Virus record (IMG/VR): IMGVR_UViG_3300005531_000031
Span: 1 to 24,284 of that record
DNA: 24,284 nucleotides
Reading direction: 5' to 3' (one strand)
Source of the DNA: a virus
Shown here: positions 1 to 7,552 of the stretch, piece after piece
Numbering within the stretch: position 1 is the first letter of the stretch
Layout of the letters: every line of letters begins with the position of its first letter
Translations under genes and position numbers: made by a program
The notes under the pieces: generated by a model
Told to the model about the DNA's origin: nothing
Seen by the model: only the letters and a program-made list of their open reading frames with translations
The model's database searches: none

Positions 1-11
1 GAACGTGAGCA

Positions 12-21
12 GGGGGGGGGG
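12..21 (+). repeat. G10 homopolymer tract before the first methyltransferase
   Basis: Ten consecutive G residues stand immediately before the coding region of the adenine-type methyltransferase. A GTG codon at 5-7 is out of frame with the methyltransferase and meets TGA at 26-28. One extra G, or two fewer, would put that GTG in frame. The methyltransferase frame itself is open to the left edge of the window, so it could also start upstream and read the tract as three glycines. Tract-length change could therefore switch expression, but it is equally a place where sequencing errors occur. Confidence 0.6.
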
Positions 22-24
22 TAT

Positions 25-641
25 TTGACCGCTGGCCAGCTCACTAGCGCGCCGCCGAAAGGCTCCCGCGGTCTCGGCGGGGCGCGCGGCTTTGCGCGCG
101 AGAAGGACGACTTCTATCCCACGCCTGCCTCCCTGGTGACGCCGCTGATTGAGCGTTGGCGCCACCAGTTCGACGACGGCGTGTGGGAGCCGGCATGCGG
201 CGACGGCGCCATCTGCAGGCTGCTCGAGGCCGCCGGCATCCCGTCGATCGGCAGCGACCTCGTCGATCGCGGGCATGGCGAAGCGCGCCGCGATTTCCTC
301 ATGGAGCTCGCACCGCCTAAAGGATTTCACGCGCTGATCACCAACCCGCCGTTCCGCCTGTGGCGCGAGTTCGCGCAGCACGCGACGTCGATGGATCTGG
401 GCTTTATCGCGTTGCTCGGCCGCCTGCAGCTGCTCGAAGGCAAGCGCCTGTCGGCGCTCTTCCAGGAGACCAAGCTCGCCGAAGTCATGGTAAGCGCCGG
501 CAGGGTAACATGCTGCCGGCCGGCGCCGTCGACAAAGGTCACAACGGCATGATCGCCTGGGCGTGGTTCATCTGGGTGCCCTATGCCGCCTACCAGCGCG
601 AGCCGCGCATCGTGTGGTTCACGCCGGAGAAGGCGCCATGA
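25..641 (+). pseudogene. DNA N6-adenine-type methyltransferase, frameshifted
   Basis: The N-terminal 155 or so residues look like an amino-group (N6-adenine type) DNA methyltransferase: a DFYPTP segment near residue 29, the SAM-binding motif I EPACGDG at residues 55-61, and the catalytic motif NPPF at 107-110. The first reading frame stops at 552, but the expected continuation (NMLPAGAVDKGHNGMI, then AWAWFIW and a C-terminus ending TPEKAP) runs in the next frame to the TGA at 639-641. The switch falls around 495-505, near AGGGTAAC, and is consistent with one lost base. The start is uncertain: TTG at 25 has only the G-tract before it, and the frame is open to the window edge. The intact protein would methylate phage or host DNA, probably against restriction. 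It may be truly broken, or the frameshift may be a sequence error. Confidence 0.7.
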
Positions 642-1018
642 CCGGCGCGCGAACCGACGCGCGGAAGCACCGCCGTTCGCTCTGGAACGGCGGCGCCCGC
701 TACGTCAACGGCCACCAGATCGCAAGCGTGAGCTCGCGCCCTTTGCCGAAGCGCAGTGTTAGCCAAAACAGGGGTGCCATGAGGGCCTCCGCGTTCGGGC
801 CGCAGTCGACCGCAGCCTTGTTGGACTGCGTGAATGACGTCACTCGTGATTTCGCTTGGGCTGTCGCTGCGGAAGTTCCCTTGTCGAAGCTCCATGCCGA
901 AAGGCTGCGGTTGGCTCCGATGTTCACTTCCCTGCTTGGCGATGCCGGGCGCAACTCCACGATACAGATCGCGGGCATTCGGTCAAGCGATTTTACCAGC
1001 GGTTGCGGTGTCCGATGA
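638..1018 (+). CDS. hypothetical protein, 126 residues
   Basis: I do not recognise this protein. The ATG at 638 overlaps the TGA of the methyltransferase continuation frame (ATGA), and its own TGA overlaps the ATG of the following cytosine methyltransferase. That spacing is typical of translationally coupled phage genes and is the main argument that it is real. The N-terminal part is basic (HRRSLWNGGARYVNG). The C-terminal two thirds contain no motif I can name. From about 740 onward the DNA has more A/T-ending codons than its neighbours, which suggests a separate origin or non-coding DNA that happens to be open. Confidence 0.4.
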   Translation: MTGARTDARKHRRSLWNGGARYVNGHQIASVSSRPLPKRSVSQNRGAMRASAFGPQSTAALLDCVNDVTRDFAWAVAAEVPLSKLHAERLRLAPMFTSLLGDAGRNSTIQIAGIRSSDFTSGCGVR

Positions 1019-2649
1019 GAAAGATCCTCGTCGCCGATCTCTTCTGCGGCGCCGGCGGCTCGTCGACCGGCGCGCGCCAGGCGATCGAGCAGCTCGGCCG
1101 CACGATGGACCTGGTCTGCGTCAACCACTGGGACCGCGCTATCGAGACCCACAAGCGCATGCACCCCGAGGCGCGGCACTACTGCCAGGACGTGGCCTCG
1201 GCGCGGCCGATCGAGTGCGTCCCGGAGGGCCGGCTCGATCTCCTGATGGCCTCGCCCACCTGCACCTATCACAGCCGTGCCCGCGGCGGCCGCCCGACGT
1301 CGGACCAGCAGCGCATGGATCCGTGGCACGTCGTCACCTGGCTGACCGAGCTCCGGGTCGAGCGGCTGCTGATCGAGAACGTGCCGGAGTTCGTCGACTG
1401 GGGCCCGGTCGATGCCCGCACCGGCCGCCCGCTGAAATCGAAGAAGGGCCAGTATTTCCGCGAGTGGATCGCCACGCTCGAGCGGCTGGGCTACGCCGTC
1501 GACTGGAAGTTCCTGAACTGCGCCGACTATGGCGACGCCACCACCCGCCGGCGGTTCTTCCTGCTGGGCCGGAAGCGCGGCCGCATCCGCTGGCCCGCGC
1601 CGTCGCACACCCGCGAGCCCGCGCACGACCTGCTGGCGCCGCTGCAGAAATGGCGGCCGGCGCGCGAGTGCATCGACTGGAGCCTCAGGGGCAACAGCAT
1701 CTACGGGCGCAAGTTCCCGCTCAGCGTCAAGACGCTGCTGCGCGTCTATGCCGGCGTGACCCGCTTCGGCTGGCCGTCTCGCTACGAGGTACGGTTGCGG
1801 CGCGAGCTCCTCAGCCGAGGCGTCGAGCCGCCGGCGATCAAGGCGGTCGGCAACGGTCGCAATCCGGAGCCCTTCATAGACGTGCTGCGCAACAACAACC
1901 GAGCACGCGGGCTGGACGAGCCGGTCGCCACGGTCAATGCGCAGGGCGAGCACCATGCGCTGGTCGAACCGTTCCTGCTCGGCCAGCACTTCGAGCGCCG
2001 GCCGCGATCGACGGACGAGCCGCTGCGCACGGCCACCGGCATCGCCCGCCAGGCGCTGATCGAACCCTTCATCATGGCGCAGGGCGAGGGCGGCATGGCC
2101 CGCGAGCTGCGCGAGCCCATGCCCGCGATTCCGACCGGCGGCGCGCATGCGCTGATCGCGCCCTACTACGGCTCGGGCTCAGGCAAGACCTGCAAGAGCG
2201 TCGACGAGCCGCTCGACACCGTGACGGTGCAGGACCGCTTCGGGCTGATCGTGCCCATCACCCACGCCAACGGCATGAACCGCGTGCGCGACATCACCGA
2301 TCCGCTGCCGACGCTGACGACGGCGAAGCGCGGCGAACTGGCCTTCATCACGGCGAGCTACGGCGAGCGCGACGGACAGCTGCCGAGAATCCACGACCTG
2401 GAATTGCCGCCGCCGACCATTGCGGCCAGCGGCTCCGTCCGCATGGCCGAAGCGGACGAGAGCGACGACATCTCCTACCGCATGCTGCACTGGCGCGAGC
2501 TCGCGCGTGCGATGAGCTTTAGCGATGCCGACAGCGACTACGAGTTCGCCGGCACCAAGACCGAGATCACCAAGCAGATCGGCAACGCCGTTCCGGTGCG
2601 CACCGCCCGCGCCCTGGTCGGCGCGGCGCTGTGGGACGTCGCCCAATGA
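1015..2649 (+). CDS. DNA C5-cytosine methyltransferase with repeated target-recognition region
   Basis: This 544-residue protein would transfer a methyl group from SAM to cytosine C5 in DNA. Motif I is DLFCGAGGSS (residues 8-17). The catalytic loop reads SPTC (80-83), so the usual PCQ is replaced although the cysteine is kept. Motif VI is ENV (121-123), motif VIII is TTRRRF (near 176-181), and motif X is GNAVP (523-527), so the order is unpermuted. Between VIII and X lies a long target-recognition region with about six degenerate repeats of 31-33 residues. Each has a DEPL-type core and an EPF-type ending (roughly residues 284-478). The start at 1015 overlaps the previous stop and the stop overlaps the next ATG, so it belongs to a coupled early operon. 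No endonuclease gene is adjacent, so it is probably a solitary anti-restriction methylase. Confidence 0.93.
   Translation: MRKILVADLFCGAGGSSTGARQAIEQLGRTMDLVCVNHWDRAIETHKRMHPEARHYCQDVASARPIECVPEGRLDLLMASPTCTYHSRARGGRPTSDQQRMDPWHVVTWLTELRVERLLIENVPEFVDWGPVDARTGRPLKSKKGQYFREWIATLERLGYAVDWKFLNCADYGDATTRRRFFLLGRKRGRIRWPAPSHTREPAHDLLAPLQKWRPARECIDWSLRGNSIYGRKFPLSVKTLLRVYAGVTRFGWPSRYEVRLRRELLSRGVEPPAIKAVGNGRNPEPFIDVLRNNNRARGLDEPVATVNAQGEHHALVEPFLLGQHFERRPRSTDEPLRTATGIARQALIEPFIMAQGEGGMARELREPMPAIPTGGAHALIAPYYGSGSGKTCKSVDEPLDTVTVQDRFGLIVPITHANGMNRVRDITDPLPTLTTAKRGELAFITASYGERDGQLPRIHDLELPPPTIAASGSVRMAEADESDDISYRMLHWRELARAMSFSDADSDYEFAGTKTEITKQIGNAVPVRTARALVGAALWDVAQ
1864..2447 (+). repeat. six degenerate ~32-residue coding repeats in the methyltransferase TRD
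   Basis: Units start at EPFID, EPFLL, EPFIM, APYYG, VPITH and TASYG. In the middle they carry DEPVATV, DEPLRTA, REPMPAI, DEPLDTV, DPLPTL and ELPPPTI. Spacing is 31-33 residues. The repeats are clear at protein level and weaker at DNA level, so they are old duplications rather than recent slippage. Confidence 0.75.
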
Positions 2650-3299
2650 GCCGCCGCAAGTCGTTCGTCTATGACATGTACCCGCAGGACTTCAACGACG
2701 GGGTCAAGGGACTGCCCGACGAGGTGGTCGGCGTGTATGTCAAACTGATCAACCTGATGCGCATCGAAGGCGGTCCGCTGCCGCCGCGCAAGCTCAGGCT
2801 GGCGCGCGCCGAGTTCGACGAATGGATCCGCGACAAGCTCGGCCACAAGAACATCCGCACCTGGCTGCGCGCCAAGCGCGTGCTGCTGGGCGACCCCGAC
2901 AAGCTGGTCGAGCTGCCCGACGGCCGCATCGCCAACCCGCGCACCGAGCGCGATCTCGCGAAGCGCCGTCACGACGACGACGACAGCTCGGCCGGCGGCA
3001 ACGGCCAGACCGTGCTGCCGTTCCGTGCGCCGTCGGCGGCGGCTGTGCATGAAGCTGTGGACGACGTTGGGGATGAGCGCGGGACGGATGGCGAGCAAGT
3101 CGCCGCATCGGGCGATGATCGATCGAACTTCGGGCGAAGTTCGGGCGAAGTTCGACCGATCCGGGCCGCCAAGTCATTGAAATCGCCCGGTTTCCGGTGC
3201 GCCTCTCCTTATCCCTGTATCCGTATCCCTCATGAGTCTGTGGCTGCTGTCATGACGGTTGCCGCACGCGCGCGAGGCGATCCGCGCGCCGTTGCATGA
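2646..3299 (+). CDS. DUF1376 (YdaU-like) phage replication-associated protein
   Basis: The 217-residue protein starts SRRKSFVYDMYPQDF, then has GLPDEVVGVYVKLINLM and an EGGPLPP turn. This is the pattern of the DUF1376/YdaU family found in phage early regions, often next to replication initiators and methylases. The family domain fills roughly residues 5-100. It is followed by a low-complexity tail with a D-rich patch (HDDDDSS) and no recognisable fold. The ATG at 2646 overlaps the TGA of the methyltransferase (ATGA). The 3' end contains an inverted/direct repeat at 3121-3160 and a pyrimidine-rich TATCC-type stretch at 3208-3232. A neighbouring frame would end there at 3235, so the true C-terminus is uncertain. 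Confidence 0.75.
   Translation: MSRRKSFVYDMYPQDFNDGVKGLPDEVVGVYVKLINLMRIEGGPLPPRKLRLARAEFDEWIRDKLGHKNIRTWLRAKRVLLGDPDKLVELPDGRIANPRTERDLAKRRHDDDDSSAGGNGQTVLPFRAPSAAAVHEAVDDVGDERGTDGEQVAASGDDRSNFGRSSGEVRPIRAAKSLKSPGFRCASPYPCIRIPHESVAAVMTVAARARGDPRAVA
3121..3160 (+). repeat. interleaved inverted and direct repeats in the 3' end of the DUF1376 gene
   Basis: GAACTTCG (3125-3132) and CGAAGTTC (3135-3142) form a perfect 8-bp inverted repeat around GG. An 11-bp unit, TTCGGGCGAAG, is repeated in tandem. The left arm TCGAACTTCG (3123-3132) can also pair with CGAAGTTCGA (3146-3155), so two alternative stems are possible. The region codes for a degenerate NFGRSSGEVR-type peptide. Confidence 0.6.
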
Positions 3300-3339
3300 G
3301 GCTCGGCAAATCGGAGTTGGGGCAGCAGCGGAGCGGAAA

Positions 3340-3924
3340 ATGGCCAAGGTCGCGGTGGTGGAGACGAATCTGGACGAGCCGGTCGAGGTGATCGGCGGCA
3401 GGCTGGCGGGCAGCTACGTGCGGCGGGCACGAACGCGCTTCGTCGAGGAAAAACCGGCCGTCCTGCCGATGCCGCCACGCCTCGGCGATCGCTGGGAGCC
3501 GCTCACCGTGCGCGCCCGGCTGCAGCGCATGGCCGAGGTCTTTCGCCGCGTGCCGCACGATCCCGACACGCGGCCCGGCCAGTACCGCTCGTGCATGCCA
3601 ACGCCGGTGCGCGAGATCTTCAAGGATCAGCCGGCCGAGCCGATGCGCGTGCCGGTGAGCCGCGCCGAACTGGCCGCGGCGAAGCAGGTGCTCGACAGCC
3701 TGATCACGCTCACCTGGGAGCAGCGCGTCACGGCGTGGGCGATCGCCAACAAGCTCAGCGATCGGCGGCTGGCGAAGGAGATTCACTGCAGCCATCCGAC
3801 CGCATCTGATCGAAAAAATGCGCTGCTGCGCCAATTGGCGGCCGACTGGAACGCACGCGGCTGGACGCCCGACGATTTTGACCTCGAGCACGCGCGGTCA
3901 CTTATCCGCAGAATTATCGATTGA
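3340..3924 (+). CDS. DUF6362-like phage protein with C-terminal helix-turn-helix-like region
   Basis: This 194-residue protein resembles the small phage proteins of the DUF6362 type that lie just before packaging genes. The middle segment has RLQRMAEVFRRVPHDPDTRPG and then a YRSCMPTPVREIF stretch. The C-terminal part (about residues 128-185), with EQRVTAWAIANKLSDRRLAK followed by HCSHPTASDRKNALLRQLA, looks like a helix-turn-helix in which the second helix would read DNA. ATG 3340 was chosen over upstream starts because GAGCGG precedes it at a fitting distance and the family-like sequence begins after it. A role in late transcription or in DNA binding near packaging is possible, but this is inference from the fold and position only. 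Confidence 0.6.
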   Translation: MAKVAVVETNLDEPVEVIGGRLAGSYVRRARTRFVEEKPAVLPMPPRLGDRWEPLTVRARLQRMAEVFRRVPHDPDTRPGQYRSCMPTPVREIFKDQPAEPMRVPVSRAELAAAKQVLDSLITLTWEQRVTAWAIANKLSDRRLAKEIHCSHPTASDRKNALLRQLAADWNARGWTPDDFDLEHARSLIRRIID

Positions 3925-3959
3925 GCGGTTACCAGACTTTCCAAAATTCGTGTAGCTTC

Positions 3960-3986
3960 CTGTCACGCTCGCGCGAGGTGCGACAG
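3960..3986 (+). promoter_or_regulatory. imperfect inverted repeat upstream of the 240-residue gene
   Basis: CTGTC at 3960-3964 faces GACAG at 3982-3986, and the 10-bp palindrome CTCGCGCGAG (3968-3977) lies between them. The preceding 30 bases (3930-3960) are less GC-rich than the surroundings. This is the only non-coding gap (67 bases) between the early and packaging genes, so a promoter or operator could lie here. I see no convincing -35/-10 pair. Confidence 0.3.
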
Positions 3987-3991
3987 TCCAC

Positions 3992-4714
3992 ATGATCAAG
4001 CTGGACGTGCGCACGAACTTCCCCGAGTTCCTCAGCAAAATCGACAAGACGCGCGCCGATCAGCTGCCCCAGGCGATGGCATGGACCTTGACCGAGGTCG
4101 CCAAGCGCGGCCGCGATGCCGTCATCGCCGAGATGCAGCGCGTGTTCGACCGGCCGACGCCGTACACGCTCAATTCGCTCTACGTATGGGGCGCGACCAA
4201 GAAGAAGCTGGTCGCCGAGGTCGTGATCAAGGACGACCAGAACAAGGGCACGCCGGCGTCGAAGTATCTCGCGCCCGAGATCGAAGGCGGCGAGCGTTCG
4301 TTCAAGCGCTTCGAACGATCGCTGCAGCTCGCCGGCCTGCTCCCGTCGGGCATGTACGCCGCACCGGGCCACGAAGCGCCGCTTGACCAATACGGCAACA
4401 TGCCGCCGCAGCTGCTGGTGCGCATCCTGAGCGATCTCAGGGCATTTCCCGAGGCGGGGTACCGCGCCAACCGGAGGCTCTCCAAGGCGAGCACGTTCTT
4501 CGTTGCGCGGGCAGGCTCGCACCTAAAGCCGGGCATCTACTGGCGGCTGCCCAACCGCATGCTGGTCTGCATCGTGGCGTTCGTGCGAACGCCGCACTAC
4601 AGCGTGCGGCTGGCGTTCTACCCGCTGCTGCAGCGGACCGCGGCCGCCGAATTTCCCCGCGTGTTTCCGCTGATGTGGCAGCGCGCGCTCTCGACCGACC
4701 GCGGCGCGCGCTAA
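3992..4714 (+). CDS. phage structural-type protein, minor-tail Z/connector-like (tentative)
   Basis: The 240-residue protein begins MIKLDVRTNFPEFLSKI, followed by QAMAWTLTEVAKRGRDAV and a PTPYTLNSLYVW segment. That layout (an N-terminal helix set, then a short loop with a threonine/proline turn, then β-rich sequence) recalls minor tail protein Z/HK97 gp10-type proteins, which bridge head and tail. I cannot confirm membership. The C-terminal half contains RMLVCIVAFVRTPHYSVRL and is rich in aromatic residues. A location before the terminase, rather than after the portal, is unusual for a connector. The ribosome site is weak: the nearest GAGG is about 13 bases upstream. A gap of 146 bases separates it from the terminase small subunit. 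Confidence 0.5.
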   Translation: MIKLDVRTNFPEFLSKIDKTRADQLPQAMAWTLTEVAKRGRDAVIAEMQRVFDRPTPYTLNSLYVWGATKKKLVAEVVIKDDQNKGTPASKYLAPEIEGGERSFKRFERSLQLAGLLPSGMYAAPGHEAPLDQYGNMPPQLLVRILSDLRAFPEAGYRANRRLSKASTFFVARAGSHLKPGIYWRLPNRMLVCIVAFVRTPHYSVRLAFYPLLQRTAAAEFPRVFPLMWQRALSTDRGAR

Positions 4715-4860
4715 CTCTACTCCCTCGCAAGACCTGGCCGCCCTAAAACGCCGGGTCCTTCCAGAGGGAGGGCCCGCCTGCGAGTAATTCGACCCGCGTC
4801 GGGGTTGTGGTTTTTCCCTTTTTCGAAATCGTCGATTTTTCTTGTTCGTGTTGAGGTCGC
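4715..4860 (+). promoter_or_regulatory. AT-rich intergenic region with a 13-bp palindrome before the terminase genes
   Basis: The 146 bases between the 240-residue gene and the terminase small subunit contain an AT-rich island at 4809-4850, exceptional in this window. It has T-runs flanking the palindrome AAATCG-T-CGATTT (4826-4838). In lambda-type phages the cohesive-end site, with terminase and IHF binding sites, lies directly before the small terminase gene, so a cos or terminase-binding function is possible. A late promoter is the alternative. Neither can be shown from sequence alone. GAGG at 4853-4856 is the ribosome site of the next gene. Confidence 0.4.
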
Positions 4861-5409
4861 ATGCTGGTCAACAAGGCCGAGCTGGCGCGCGTGTTCGGCG
4901 TCAGCGCGCCCACGGTAGACCGCTGGATCGTCGACGGCTGCCCGATCGTGAAGGGCGGCAGCAACGGCGTGGCCTACGAGTTCGACACCGACCAGGTGAA
5001 GGACTGGAAAGACCGGCGCGAAGCCGACGACAAGCGCCAGGCGGAGGAGCGCGAGCAGGAAATCCGGCGCATCCAGTCGGAAATGTTTGCCGCGGACGAG
5101 CCGCTCGGCCCCGCCGGCATGAGCCAGGCCGAGATCCGCACCTATCTCGAGAACCAGCAGCGCGTCGAAGTGCTGAAACGCCAGCGCGGTGAACGCCTCG
5201 ACCGCGCCGACGTGCTGAACGACTACCAGGCCGTCTTCAACGTCGTGCGCCAGCACACGCTCGGATGGTCGACCACCGTGGGGAGGCTTCTTTCACTCGA
5301 TGCCGCGCAGCAGGCTCTCGTCGAGCGCCTGGTGCGCGAGCTCCTGGGCGACATGATGCGCCAGATCAAGGACCCGGCCTTGCGGCCAGTGCTGAGAGAT
5401 GCAGCTTGA
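4861..5409 (+). CDS. terminase small subunit, Nu1-like
   Basis: This 182-residue protein opens with a winged helix-turn-helix of the Nu1 type: NKAELARVFGVSAPTVDRWI (residues 4-23), then a G-rich wing near residue 30 and YEFDTDQVKDW. A charged helical stretch (about 50-70, KDRREADDKRQAEEREQE) and a further helical C-terminal region would mediate oligomerisation and contact with the large subunit. It recognises the packaging site on phage DNA and brings in the motor. The size is close to lambda gpNu1. The stop lies 11 bases inside the next gene, so the two subunits are translationally coupled. The start has GAGG at 4853-4856. Confidence 0.88.
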   Translation: MLVNKAELARVFGVSAPTVDRWIVDGCPIVKGGSNGVAYEFDTDQVKDWKDRREADDKRQAEEREQEIRRIQSEMFAADEPLGPAGMSQAEIRTYLENQQRVEVLKRQRGERLDRADVLNDYQAVFNVVRQHTLGWSTTVGRLLSLDAAQQALVERLVRELLGDMMRQIKDPALRPVLRDAA

Positions 5410-7552
5410 CCTCCAGCAGTTCCGCCTGCCGCCGCTGCCCCGCGCCGCCGAAGTGCGCGCGATCGCGGCCGACATCCTCGAGCCGCCGCCCGACATCGAC
5501 GTGGCTGAGGCCGCCGAGCTGCACCGACACCTGAGGAACCCCGGCGGCGGCTATTCCGGTCCGTGGCGCAACGCGATCGCGCCCTACCTGGTCGAGCCGA
5601 TGCGGGCCTGCACCGACCCCCGCTTCGGCATCGTGGTGTTCGTGGCGCCGGCGCAGTCGGGCAAGACCGAGATCGGGCTCAACTTCGCGGGCTACGCGAT
5701 CGAGACCGACCCGGCCGACTTCCAGATCGTGCTGCCCGAGAAGCAGCTCGCCGAGGATTTCTCGGCGCGCCGCATCGGCCGCATGATCGACGCCTCGCCG
5801 GCCTACGAAAAGCGGCTGAAGGAGCGCAAGACCTTCTCGGCGACGTTCGACCGCTGCATCGTCAACCTCTCCTGGCCGACCTCGACCAACGCCTCGTCCA
5901 AGCCGGTGCCGTGGAACTGGCTCGACGAGCGCGATTCCATGGCCGACGACGTCGACGGCGAGGGCGATCCGGTCGCGCTGTACGACAAGCGCTCGCAGAC
6001 CTTCGGGGCGCGGCGCAAGACGCTGGTCACCAGCTCGCCCAAGCGGCCGCCGAAGAAAGGCGCGCCCAAGCCCGTCGGTGCGCACGAAGCGCCGGCCTGC
6101 GACGGCGTGCTGGCCCTCTACAACGAGGGCACGCGCAAGTTCTTCTACTGGCCGTGCCGCGAATGCGGCGATTTCTTCGTCACCCGCGCCCAGGATCTGC
6201 AGTGGCAGCCCGGGGCGAAGTCGACCGACGAGCTGATCGAGGTGACCTTCGCCTGCCCGCACTGCGGCGGCGTGCACGGCGAGAGCGACCGGCGCGAGCT
6301 GTGGGCGCGCGGCGAATGGCGCGCCGAGGACGCCAGCCGCTTCACACGCATCGATTCCTACTGGCTGTTCGGGCCGCAGGCCAAGTTCATCACCCTCGAG
6401 GAGCTGGTGCGCAAGCGCCTACGCGCCGAGGAGAAGCTCGGCGCGATCGGCAGCGACACCGACCTGCGCACCTGGTGGAACGTCGACGCGGGCGAGGTTT
6501 ACTTCCCGGCGAGCGACGACGAGACCGGACTGGCGGCCGAGGATCTGCGCGCCGCGGCCAAGGAACTGCCGCTCGCGGTCATGCCGGAGCGCGCTTCGGT
6601 GCTGATGGCCTCGATCGACGTGCAGAGCGACCGCTTCGAGTTCCAGCTCACCGCCTTCGGCCGCGATTCCGAGTCCTGGCTGATCGATCACCAGCGCCTG
6701 GTCGCGGTCTCGAGCGACGGCAAGCCCATCACCACCGGCGGCGGCGCCGGCGGCGCGGTCAGCCTGCAGGGCAGCGAGCCCTGCGACCCCGCCCACCGCC
6801 AGGATCACTGGCAGGCCCTGGTGCCGGCGGTGTTCGATCGCGTCATCCCGCTCGAGCTGGACCCGGCCAAGGGCCTGACGCCGCTGATCGTGGTCATCGA
6901 TACCGGCGGCCCTTCGGGCGTCACCGACAAGGCCTACCGGTTCGCCCGCTGGCTGCGCCGCGAGCGGCCCGACATCGCCCCGCGCGCCATGTTCATCAAG
7001 GGCCGCGGCGGCCGCAATCCGGTGCGCGTGGCGCGGGCGCAGTGGGATCCCAAGATCACCGCGACGCGCCAGGCCAACCGCCGCGGCGTCGATCTCTGGC
7101 ACGTCTGGGTCGACGAGCTGAAGGACGCGGTCGCCGCGCGCCTGCGCCGCTTCGTGAAAAGCGGCGGCGAGCCCGGTCCCGACCGCCTGCATGTGTCGGC
7201 GCTGCTGCCGGAAGCGATCTTCCAGCAGCTCTGCGCCGAGACGCGCGACGGCGAGGAGTGGGTGAACGAGCGCCGCGTCTCCAACGAGGCGTGGGACCTC
7301 GCCGTCTATGCGCTGGCCGGCTGGCTGCGCAACAACGGCGACAAGATCGACTGGGACGACCCGCCGCGCTGGGCCCAGCCATCCGCGATGGCGACCCCCA
7401 CCAGCGCCGCCGCCAAGGCGAAAACGGCCGAGCGTCTCCCGGTCAAGCCTGCGCCGCTGGCTCCCCAACAGCCGGCGGCGCGGGCGCCCATTCCGTCCCG
7501 GCCGCCGCGAACGGGCGGCTGGGTGTCGGCCTTCATGCGTAGAGGATTCTAG
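5399..7552 (+). CDS. terminase large subunit, GpA family
   Basis: The 717-residue packaging motor cuts concatemeric DNA and pumps it into the prohead. The ATPase domain has a Walker A-type loop APAQSGKT (residues 83-90) and a Walker B-type WLDERD (174-179). A CxxC...CxxC pair (C253, C256, C286, C289) looks like a zinc-binding insertion, as in GpA-family terminases. The nuclease domain begins around residue 400 with the acidic strand ASIDVQSDRFEF (D407) and a second acidic strand ending in VVIDTGG (D501). Length and order match the lambda gpA family. It overlaps the small subunit by 11 bases and is followed with no gap by the head-tail joining gene. The last 60 residues are a proline/alanine-rich tail. 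Confidence 0.95.
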   Translation: MQLDLQQFRLPPLPRAAEVRAIAADILEPPPDIDVAEAAELHRHLRNPGGGYSGPWRNAIAPYLVEPMRACTDPRFGIVVFVAPAQSGKTEIGLNFAGYAIETDPADFQIVLPEKQLAEDFSARRIGRMIDASPAYEKRLKERKTFSATFDRCIVNLSWPTSTNASSKPVPWNWLDERDSMADDVDGEGDPVALYDKRSQTFGARRKTLVTSSPKRPPKKGAPKPVGAHEAPACDGVLALYNEGTRKFFYWPCRECGDFFVTRAQDLQWQPGAKSTDELIEVTFACPHCGGVHGESDRRELWARGEWRAEDASRFTRIDSYWLFGPQAKFITLEELVRKRLRAEEKLGAIGSDTDLRTWWNVDAGEVYFPASDDETGLAAEDLRAAAKELPLAVMPERASVLMASIDVQSDRFEFQLTAFGRDSESWLIDHQRLVAVSSDGKPITTGGGAGGAVSLQGSEPCDPAHRQDHWQALVPAVFDRVIPLELDPAKGLTPLIVVIDTGGPSGVTDKAYRFARWLRRERPDIAPRAMFIKGRGGRNPVRVARAQWDPKITATRQANRRGVDLWHVWVDELKDAVAARLRRFVKSGGEPGPDRLHVSALLPEAIFQQLCAETRDGEEWVNERRVSNEAWDLAVYALAGWLRNNGDKIDWDDPPRWAQPSAMATPTSAAAKAKTAERLPVKPAPLAPQQPAARAPIPSRPPRTGGWVSAFMRRGF

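Noticed and set aside
700-2148. Long reverse-strand open frame opposite the cytosine methyltransferase
   Set aside because: It is arginine/alanine-rich, without motifs, and lies opposite a gene with clear methyltransferase motifs. In GC-rich DNA such open frames are expected by chance.
834-2522. Long forward open frame in another phase
   Set aside because: Low-complexity R/A/P-rich translation across the methyltransferase; no motifs and no fitting start.
3179-3235. Frameshift at the 3' end of the DUF1376 gene
   Set aside because: A neighbouring frame would end in an SLSLYPYPS-like tail, which I have seen as a pattern in such genes, but the low-complexity sequence does not allow a decision.
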